From Chloropicon primus (taxonomy: Eukaryota > Chlorophyta > Chloropicophyceae > Chloropicales > Chloropicaceae), in NCBI GenBank assembly GCA_023205875.1, contig CP060765.1, positions 1 through 64,000 of the forward strand: a stretch of 64,000 bases of DNA, in the 5' to 3' direction. The position numbers and the translations under genes are program-made. Below, piece by piece: positions 27,026 to 34,893 of the stretch; the stretch's first letter is position 1, and each line of letters opens with the position of its first letter. The notes below the pieces were generated by a model. That model saw only the letters and a program-made list of their open reading frames with translations, was not told the origin of the DNA and made no database searches.

Positions 27026-29464
27026 ATGACGGTGCGGCACGTGAGGGCGTGCGCGAGCAAAGTGCCGAGGGATGCCGCCGTCGGTAACACATGCAAGGTT
27101 CCCTTGGGCGCCATCGTCTCGCCCTTCCTCTCCAACAAGAAAACGCCAATGCCCATGATGCCATGGCAGGGAAAGAGGTTGGGGAGTGGTGTGAGGTGCG
27201 TGAGGTGCCGAGCGATGGCGTCGAGGTATTGCCACGTCGCGGAGGACAGGGTGACGTGGAGGTGCGCCTTGTGTGGACAACAGAACAAAGTCAAGGAAGC
27301 GGATGCCTCCAGACTCCTCCTCATGCAAACAAACCATGACAACGGCGACGACGAGGAAAACCATGGCAGTGTCAGTGTCATGGAGTGGGTCAGTGACGCT
27401 TCGGTCTCGGTGAAGGTGAGGAGGACACTCGTGCTCCTCATTGACGTGACGCTGGACGCGGACCATTTCGAGATGCTTCGTGTGGGTCTGTTGGACTTCC
27501 TGGGCAAAGTTCTCGGCAACAAGGATGGACCCTCGAGGCTGGCCATGGCGAGCTTCGGATCAGTGGCGACTCTGTATCACCTCGGGGAGGAGGAGGGGGG
27601 CGAGGAGGCGACGACGTCCTCGGTGGTGGAAGGGGATGCGTTTCCTGTGAGCCTGCAGGGCTGCATTGGGGGGGAGGAAGGCCAGAGGGGTCTGGCGGTG
27701 GCGACGTTGGAGGCCAACCTTCAGAGGTACTTCCTCGAGGTGAATAGGACGGAGGGAGGGGGCGTGAGCTCCGGGGAGAGGGAGAGGGTGCTGAGGAGGG
27801 TGGAGCGGACGCTGAGGGCCATAAGTCCGTTCTCATCGCGGAGGAATACCCCGAATCACGAGAGGCCGAGGTGTCTCGTGGGGAGTCTGAGCTTGGTGAG
27901 CAAGGCGATCAAGATGTGCGAGTGGTCCTTGGACGACGGCCAGCAGGGCGGGCTGGGTGGGTCGAACCAGAACTTGACGAGCATCATGGTAGTCGGCGGC
28001 GGGAACTGCACCAAGGGGCCGGGGTCCATCCCCTCGGAGGATCACCCCAAGTTCATTCATTTGGAGAGGGAGGCCCTCTCCTTCATCGAGGAGCTGGCGG
28101 AGTTTTTGACGGAGAGGAGCGTCGTTGTGGACATCTTCGGTGCTGGCCACGTCTCCCTGGACGTTCCTTGCCTCTACCCACTGACGCAGAACACGGGGGG
28201 CTGCTTGATGATGTACGAGACCTTTGGAAAAGACCTGTTCGCGGCTTTGGAGTCCGCTTACAACAGGTTTATTGGGACGAGTGCCGTGATGGACTTCCAC
28301 TTGAGCGCCGACCACTTCAACGTGGATCAGATCGTCGGGCCAATCAAGCCAGTCTCGGCGAAGAACAGGAGGAGGGCGATTGCGGAGGGCAACGGTGGAA
28401 GCAGCGGGGGTGGTGGGTCTCTGCTGAGCGACAATGCCGTGGAACTCACGAGCGTAGAATATGATCACGGGATCACCCTTTCCCTCTCCATGAGGGCTGA
28501 CATACCGGGCGACAGCACCTTCTTCCAGGTGGAGGTGTGGTACGCTTCTCTCGACGGGTGCTGGCGGCACAGGGTGATCACCTCGAGGATATCGGTCACA
28601 AGCAGTGGCAGGGAGTTCATCCTCTCGGTGGATCCCCTCGCCGTCGGGGTCACGCTGGCGAAGAAGGCGATGGTGGACATCAGGAAGGCAAAGTACTCGC
28701 GCAAGGTCGTGGATGGCGTGAAGAAAGATTTAGCAGATCGCATCTATGACATTGCGAGGAACTTCAGCCCCAAGGTTCGCGGTGATTCAGGCGGAATCGT
28801 CGCACGATTCTTCTCCAAGCCCACTTGCTTGCTGAAAGAGGAGCTGGCGATTCTTGCGGAGTTCGTGTACCACCTCGGGAGGACGGTCGCCTTCACCGAG
28901 AACGCTCACAGGGACGAGAAGACGTGTTTTGTGGCCCACTTCCTTCGCTGCGGCGTCGAATCCTGCGCTCGGATGGTTTGGCCACGGTGCCTGACCCTCG
29001 GCCCTCAAGGCCCGGTCGCTCTCCCTGCGGCGGACATCGCGTTGCAGATGGAGCAGCACTTTCTCATGGACTGCGGCTTGGATTGCTTCGTGTGGGTCAA
29101 GTCAAACAGCGCGGTGGGATCCACTGCGGTGGGGGACAGGGAGAGGTCCATCCTAGCGAAGTACAACGAGTACATGTGGCATTTCATGCTCAGGGGCCGG
29201 TTCCCCGCCCCCGAGATGCATCTGTGCATGGAAGGCACTGGGAACGCGAGGTACCTCCAATCCAGGCTCATTCCCACGAGGCAAGACACCCCGGAGGAGC
29301 AGGCGGACCAAGTGAGGGGCCTGGGGAGCTTGGAGCCAGGGCTCAGGAATGCTCACATCACAAGCCTGGTTTCATCCTTTCACTGCACGGACGAGCCCAG
29401 CTTCAGGGAGTGGTGCAGGCAGACCAGCCTGTCTTGCGGGAGTCAGGCGCTCGGCATCCTGTAA
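27026..29464 (+). CDS. divergent Sec23-like COPII coat protein
   Basis: 812 residues from ATG 27026; canonical Sec23 is about 765-780. Domain order is that of Sec23/Sec24: an N-terminal strand (CKVPLGAIVSPF), zinc finger with CVRC ... WRCALCGQQN, von Willebrand A-like trunk starting RTLVLLIDVTLD, a beta-sandwich region (TSVEYDHGITLSLSMRAD), a helical region (FHMLG-like absent, replaced by EELAILAEFVYHLGRT) and a gelsolin-like end with MCMEGTGNARYLQSRL-like sequence (LCMEGTGNARYLQ). It should act with Sar1-GTP and Sec24 in ER-exit vesicle budding. Identity to canonical Sec23 appears low, and plants also keep a divergent SEC23-like paralogue. The frame is open upstream to an ATG at 26606, but the added residues are microsatellite-like. 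Confidence 0.82.
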   Translation: MTVRHVRACASKVPRDAAVGNTCKVPLGAIVSPFLSNKKTPMPMMPWQGKRLGSGVRCVRCRAMASRYCHVAEDRVTWRCALCGQQNKVKEADASRLLLMQTNHDNGDDEENHGSVSVMEWVSDASVSVKVRRTLVLLIDVTLDADHFEMLRVGLLDFLGKVLGNKDGPSRLAMASFGSVATLYHLGEEEGGEEATTSSVVEGDAFPVSLQGCIGGEEGQRGLAVATLEANLQRYFLEVNRTEGGGVSSGERERVLRRVERTLRAISPFSSRRNTPNHERPRCLVGSLSLVSKAIKMCEWSLDDGQQGGLGGSNQNLTSIMVVGGGNCTKGPGSIPSEDHPKFIHLEREALSFIEELAEFLTERSVVVDIFGAGHVSLDVPCLYPLTQNTGGCLMMYETFGKDLFAALESAYNRFIGTSAVMDFHLSADHFNVDQIVGPIKPVSAKNRRRAIAEGNGGSSGGGGSLLSDNAVELTSVEYDHGITLSLSMRADIPGDSTFFQVEVWYASLDGCWRHRVITSRISVTSSGREFILSVDPLAVGVTLAKKAMVDIRKAKYSRKVVDGVKKDLADRIYDIARNFSPKVRGDSGGIVARFFSKPTCLLKEELAILAEFVYHLGRTVAFTENAHRDEKTCFVAHFLRCGVESCARMVWPRCLTLGPQGPVALPAADIALQMEQHFLMDCGLDCFVWVKSNSAVGSTAVGDRERSILAKYNEYMWHFMLRGRFPAPEMHLCMEGTGNARYLQSRLIPTRQDTPEEQADQVRGLGSLEPGLRNAHITSLVSSFHCTDEPSFREWCRQTSLSCGSQALGIL

Positions 29465-29582
29465 AGAAAGCTGATTTGTATCTGTAAAATAATTTTGGGT
29501 AGAGATATGTTACAAAACTGGTTTTGGCTATTGATACACCGATGTTGTTTCAAGAATACGAGTAGTAGCAGGATGGAAGCAT
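29465..29582. terminator. convergent 3' ends of Sec23-like and NOP58 genes
   Basis: 118 bp between facing stop codons. The Sec23-like stop sits in CTGTAAAG and a second TGTAAAATAA lies near 29483. TGTAA is the poly(A) signal of many green algae, so this is a plausible but unproven 3'-end signal. Confidence 0.35.
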
Positions 29583-31259
29583 TCACTTGTCCTTCTTCTT
29601 CTTCTTGTCTTTCTTTTCCTTCTTTTCCTTCTTTTCCTTCTTCTTCTTCTTCTTCTCCTTCTTCTCCTCGTCGTCACTCGAGTCATCGTCTCTGGACCTC
29701 TTCTTCTTGTCCTTGCCGTTCGACTGCATGTCGTCCGCCTGCGAGAAGCTCTTCGTGTCCACGTCCATGTCGAGCTTGGTGCTCTGTCCCGTTGGTCCGT
29801 CCTGGGCAGGGAACTGGAAGGACTTGCCTTCGAGCTGCCTCAGCCTCATCTCTACCTTGGCCCTCGACTCGAGGCCGATGGAGGTGTCTGGGTCATCCCC
29901 GAGGGCATCCACTCTGACAGCGAGCGCCGCCTTGGCGGCCAGAACCCTGGAGATCTTTCCCTTGTTCTTTGGCGCGCTCTGGCCGACCAAAGAGGCGTGG
30001 TAGATCAGACCGTACTTTGGGGTCTCGTGCTTGGTCTTCAAGGCCCTGAAGAGAGCCTTCTCCGCTCCCAGGATCTGGACGGTACTGGCGGGGTGCTTGG
30101 CCAAGTTCATGAGGGAGCCGGCGTGGGCAATGAGCCGCGCGCCCACAAGCTCGCCGACCATCACGGTCAAGTTGGGTGCCACCGAGGACATCCTGCTCTT
30201 GAGGTAGTCGTACAGCTGGCCCCTGTAATCGGCGAGGTCCACGACCTGCTCGCAGAGCTGCTTGATGTGCATCAGGTCGACGTCAGAAATCTCAGTTCCC
30301 ATGCTCATTGGCGCCTGCTCCTTGAGCTGCTCCTCCACCTCCTCGGAGATGATGTCAGAGAACTCGCAGTCCCCGCAGTTGTTCTTGGTTCCCATCCTGT
30401 GCGCAACCTTGGCGTACTGAATGTTGTCCTGGATGATCTTGGTCATCTCAGGAAAGTGCCAGCCGTACCACTCCCTCACACGCATGGCGTACGTGTTCAG
30501 CTCCTTGTCCAAGTCGTCCAGCAGCCCAATGGCCTGGATGATCATCGTGTCCACCTTGTCGGGGGAGAACTTGAGCTTGAAGCGGGACAGGGAGTGGCCG
30601 AGACCCAAAGACATGGGCTTGAGGTCCACCTCCTTATCGTCCGAGCCTCCAAGAAGGGTCCCGATCTCGCTCCTGATCGCGCGCATCATCTCGCCCACCG
30701 CTCCGGACGCCTGGCAATCCAAATCCAGCTTCTCCTTGATCAAGTTTCCAAGCTTCGCATCCGCAACGCAGAGCGTCTCCTTCGAGTCACAATTCTTCTG
30801 CAAGAACTGCGAATCCATCCATCCATCGCAGAGGAGAAGAACAACCAATGCCCACGTTCGATTCATCAATCAATCGATCGTCAGTAAAGAGCAATCGCCA
30901 GGAAAGATCAGGAAGGGAAGGGAAGGAAAGCGAATGAATGAATGAATGAATGAATGAATGAATGAAGGGCCAAGGAATGGCCCAGGTCTTCGTCTTCGTT
31001 CTCCTCTTGTCGTGACGTGTGTCGTGGTGTTCTGTTGTGATGCGTTGCGTTGCGTTGGGCTGCGTACCTTCTTAATCGGTTTTGTGAGTTTGGAATCGGA
31101 GATGGCAGTCGCCGCCTCGAGTGCGGCGGTAGTGTCCTCGAAGGCACTGAACTTCTTCAACTTGACAGCCTTTTCGAGACTCTTTCCCTTTTCGAGCTTC
31201 TTCTCGTCCAGCACCTTGAACAGCGCCAAACCGGCTGGAGACTCAAATAACAACAACAT
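29583..31259 (-). CDS. NOP58: NOP58 (Nop5) box C/D snoRNP core protein, two exons
   Basis: 471 residues. Exon 1 is 31068-31259 (ATG 31259), exon 2 is 29583-30806, intron 261 bp (GTACGC...GCAG, phase 0). The start [20 protein letters not shown] matches the Nop58 N-terminal domain. The splice gives [16 protein letters not shown], aligning with the human KQLKK-VLKK segment. The Nop domain follows ([49 protein letters not shown]), ending in a lysine-rich KKE/KKD tail. It acts in the nucleolus with NOP56, fibrillarin and 15.5K to position 2'-O-methylation guides. Very strong call. Confidence 0.96.
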
Positions 31260-31669
31260 GATGCTCTCCTCTCGTGTATATCCTCCTCGTGCTTGTGTCC
31301 ACCTCGTTCTCTGTCGTGCCTCGTGCCTCCTCGACGGCTCGGGTTGGCGTCGCTCTGCTCTTCTCCTCCGCGGTTTTCTTTGGGCTTTGCGCCGCCGCCT
31401 CATGAGGAGTGTACCAGGACGTACACCTTTAAAACAACACCCCCTTGCCATCCGCAGCATAACGGGCGAGCACGAGGGCGAACCAGGACGAGCACGAGAG
31501 AGGAAAAGAAGAGGGCGGGAGCGCGAGGAGGAGGAAGAGAGAGAGGCGGGGGACAAGAAAAAAAAAAAGAACAAACGTCTCTTCATCTTTCGAAAGAGCC
31601 GTCGCTCGAAAGAAACGGTGCTCTGGTGAGAATCGTCTGAGGAGCACGGGCACACGGACGGACGTGATC
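31260..31669. promoter_or_regulatory. divergent leader between NOP58 and F-box/ankyrin gene, carrying dispersed repeats
   Basis: 410 bp. Near 31456-31500 is a CATAACGGGCGAGCACGAGG-type element that recurs at 32752 and, shortened, in the 34.5-34.9 kb minisatellite. Near 31577-31650 is a CATCTTTCGAAAGAGCC-type element seen again, inverted, at about 41125-41200 and more weakly at 25693-25740. An A-run lies at 31558-31568. Confidence 0.55.
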
Positions 31670-32632
31670 ATGATGGAGGAGACGAGGGAGAGCAAGAGGC
31701 AGAGGACGGAGGGAAGGGATGCACTGGACGTGCTTCCGGAGTGGGCATGGCTCCTTGTCTTCAAACAGCTGCCCGACTACGAGCATATCGCCTTCGCCTT
31801 GACCTGCAGAGCGTTCCTCGAGGCGGTGACGACGACGGCGACGGCGACGGAGGCGAACCCTGAGCAGAAGGTTGCTCTGGAGACGGATCTGTCGCAAGAG
31901 AAGTTGTTCAAGGAGATGCCTTGCTTCAGCATGGATTGGTTCCAGTGGGTGTTTCGGTCGCTCGAAAGGAAGAAGGGAGTGGCGGGCTTTTGGAGATTGT
32001 GAAAGTACTACTACCACTTGTACGACTCCGACCTGATGTACCTCGCCGCTTTCCAGGGCAGCAAGAAGGTGATCAAGTGGTTGGTGAGCCAAGGGATCCC
32101 TTTGAAGATCAAGCGCAAGTATCGTGGAATGGTAGCAGCTACAGGAGCCGCTGGGGGCGGCCACATTGACTTGCTCGAATGGTTGAAGAGCGAGAGGTGC
32201 GGGTTTAATGAAGAGACTTGTTCTTATGCAGCTCGGGGAGGTCACCTTGCTGTTCTGCAGTGGCTTCGAAGCCAGGACCCGCTTTGTGGTTGGAACAAGG
32301 CTACTTGTTCTAATGCAGCTCAAGGAGGTCACCTTGGTGTTCTGCAGTGGCTTCGAAGCCAGGACCCGCCTTGCCCTTGGGACGACGAGACTTGTTCTTG
32401 GGCAGCTAAAGGAGGCCACCTTCACGTTCTGCAGTGGCTTCGAAGTCAGGACCCGCCTTGCCGTTGGGACCAGGAGACTTGTTTAGAGGCAGCTAAAGGA
32501 GGTCACCTCGACGTTCTGCAGTGGCTTCGAAGCCAGGACCCGCCTTGCCCTTGGAACGTTTGGGAATGCGGAATCAAAGCAGCGTCCTTTAACCACCAGC
32601 ACGTCATCGAATGGATCGATGCCAATTCTTAA
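31670..32632 (+). pseudogene. F-box/ankyrin-like repeat gene interrupted by an in-frame TGA
   Basis: One reading frame runs from ATG 31670 to 32632 but is broken by TGA at 32000-32002. The first part has an F-box-like helix set (LDVLPEWAWLLVFKQLPDYE, AFALTCRAFLEA). After the stop the same frame continues with ankyrin-like helices (SDLMYLAAFQGSKKVIKWL) and four near-identical 29-residue units of the form GGHLxVLQWLRSQDPPCPW with TC and AA. The surrounding sequence suggests a former CGA Arg codon. It could be a recent pseudogene, a truncated F-box protein, or readthrough. No credible intron removes the stop without deleting conserved sequence. Such proteins usually serve as SCF ubiquitin-ligase adaptors and form large families. 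Confidence 0.65.
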
Positions 32633-33152
32633 CCAAGACAATGTCTCACGACGAACCTGTCATCGACCTTCGCTTTCCTTCCTGGTTCCTCCTCCTTTCT
32701 CCTCTCTGTTTCTTTCTCTTCCGGTGGATTTCTCCCTTCCGCTGAACCATCATAACGGCCGAGCACGCGGGCGAACGAGGACGAGACGAGAGAGAGACGA
32801 GAGAGAGACGAGAGAGAGAGAGAGAGAAAGGACGAGGACTGGGGCCAACGAGAACGGATCAATTGGGTTGGAGAAGAATTCAGGACAAGAAGCAGTTTCC
32901 TGTGTGACCACCGCTTCGTCTTGGTCTTCGCCGTCGCAGTGGCCTGGCCTGGCCGGGCGTCGAAGAGACCTGCTCCCGCCGGGGACAATGAGAGGACGGT
33001 GCGGTGGTCAAGTCGGGTTCTCCCCCCTCCTCTTGCTGTTCGGAAAACAATATTTTTTTATTTTTGCGCAATTTTCATTCTATTACACAAGAAAAACGTT
33101 TTGAGCACGGCGCGCGCCCCCGCCGTCGTTTGTTCGCTTGTCGTCGCGCGTT
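32633..33152. other. intergenic stretch with a dispersed repeat copy
   Basis: 520 bp between two 3' ends. Contains a CATAACGGCCGAGCACGCGG-type element at about 32750-32795 followed by a GAGA microsatellite (32797-32830), and an AT-rich block at 33045-33100. No gene recognised. Confidence 0.5.
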
Positions 33153-33989
33153 TCAGTGGATCTTGACCGCAATGGACCTCAACCTCTCGTCGCACTTGAG
33201 GAGGCGGTCGATGTGCTTGGTCAGCACCCCCGGTGCGAAGAAGAGCCTATGGGGCCGGCACAGCGAGGCCTGGCCTTCGGTGAAGTCGTCCCTCTTGACC
33301 CACATGGTGTGCCTCCTGGGCTGGGGGTCGCTCTCCTGCTTGAAGCTCGGGGCGTTCGCCAGCTCGATCTCGAGGAAGGCGCTCCTCTGCGGGGGCGTCG
33401 AGTAGGACAGCTTGGAGATGTCGCTCCAGCAAATCTCGATCTTGCTCTTCGTCCCGTGCTCCTGCAAGACCTCCCACACGAGCTTCTTCTTGGCGTAGTA
33501 GCACTTGGCGATGAGCTCCCCCTCGTGGGTCGCCACCTTCTTCCACTTGCCGATCTGCAGGGTGGAGGCCGGGAAGTTGCTCGCCTTCATCCTCGGGGCC
33601 CCCGGGGAGCCTTGGCCGCCGAGCGACAGGTGCGACGAGGTCATGGAGCTGGAGCTGGTCGCGGCCTCCTGCCCCTCGGTCCTCTGTCCCCTGTACGCGG
33701 GCAGCCGCATCGCAGGCCCACGTCCCAGGACGCCCTCCCCTCCCGGGTTCGCTCCCAACGTGATGATGTTCTCCACCTGGACCCTCGACGTCGACGCCCT
33801 TGTCTGCTGGGACAATTCCGACAACTCCTTCTGCATCATGTTCACCTGACTCGGCGTCTTCTTCAGCTTCAGTCCGATGGGCATCGCGGGAAGCCTCGTG
33901 TTCTTGAAGTGCTGCCCCAGCGTGCAGTGGTCCCAGGGGTCCCCACCCACGTGGTGGTGCGTCAACCCGGACCCCGTCCTCCTCTTCTC

Positions 33990-34029
<40 letters not shown>

Positions 34030-34211
34030 TGTTGCTTTTGTTGTTTTTGTTGCTTTTGTTGCTGGTGTGGCCGGGTTTCACACTTCTTGTTCTTCCACCT
34101 CCTCGTCTTCGTCGTGTTGGTCACAGCGTTCTTGAATTTGACAATGGGTGAGGCCACCGCCTGCCTCCTCCTCCCCTTCCCCTTCCCCTCCTTCCCCTCC
34201 TCCTTCTTCAT
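33153..34211 (-). CDS. ASG1-like protein with TRF2/HOY1 PH-like domain
   Basis: 352 residues from ATG 34211. A basic N-terminus is followed by a glutamine tract encoded by CAG repeats (34002-34060). Then comes MPIGLKLKKTPSQVN, the short conserved motif seen upstream of the PH-like domain in plant ALTERED SEED GERMINATION 1-type proteins. The C-terminal domain has FPASTLQIGKWKKVATHEGE, LIAKCYYAKKKLVWEVL, KSKIEICWSDISKL, PQPRRHTMWV and the closing HIDRLLKCDERL, all characteristic of that plant family. Molecular function is poorly known; a nuclear or signalling role is suggested in plants. The poly-Q tract is a length-variable microsatellite. Confidence 0.8.
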
Positions 34212-34530
34212 CCCCAACCCAACCGATGACCTCAACCTCACGTCACACCGAAGCGAAGCAGCGCTTCGTCCCACCAGAGCGCCCTTCCCTCCGTCCCTCC
34301 GTCCCTCCCTCTCGTGCGTTGCGCTCCCTTGCGTCCTCGTCGTCGTCGTCCTCCTCGTCGTCGTCGGCGTGGGTTTATCCAGTTTGTGTTCTTTTTTTTT
34401 TTTTTTTTTTTTTTTTCGTTTTTAGATAAGGGAAAAGAAAGGAGAACGCGGCGCCTCTCTGTCACATGCACACCATCGGCCACGTGCCGTCCCCTTTCCT
34501 TTCCTCCGGATCCACTTTCGAACCCAAACA
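34212..34530. promoter_or_regulatory. upstream region of ASG1-like gene with long T-run
   Basis: About 320 bp. It holds GTCGTC trinucleotide repeats (34339-34366) and a T-run of about 26 (34389-34415). Likely promoter for the leftward ASG1-like gene; nothing coding. Confidence 0.4.
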
Positions 34531-34890
34531 CAACAGCGCAGGGGCGTCACTCACGGAGCAACACACAGGAGCAGGAGAAGAGCAACACTAACGGGCGAGC
34601 ACGAGGCGTAGCTCCAAGTCCACAACACAACAGCGCAGGGGCGTCACTCACGGTGCGCCGGAGCGAGGAGAAGAGCAACACTAACGGGCGAGCACGAGGC
34701 GTAGCTCCAAGTCCACAACACAACAGCGCAGGGGCGTCACTCACGGTGCGCCGGAGCGAGGAGAAGAGCAACACTAACGGGCGAGCACGAGGCGTAGCTC
34801 CAAGTCCACAACACAACAGCGCAGGGGCGTCACTCACGGTGCGCCGGAGCGAGGAGAAGAGCAACACTAACGGGCGAGCACGAGGCGTAG
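34531..34890. repeat. 93-bp minisatellite abutting the AK-HSDH start codon
   Basis: CAACAGCGCAGGGGCG starts at 34531, 34628, 34721 and 34814: one diverged 97-bp copy, two 93-bp copies and a partial one. Each unit contains AACGGGCGAGCACGAGGCG, related to the dispersed element at 31456 and 32752. The last partial unit ends four bases before the AK-HSDH ATG (34894). The full units look almost identical, so copy number is likely variable between strains. Confidence 0.93.
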
Positions 34891-34893
34891 AGG

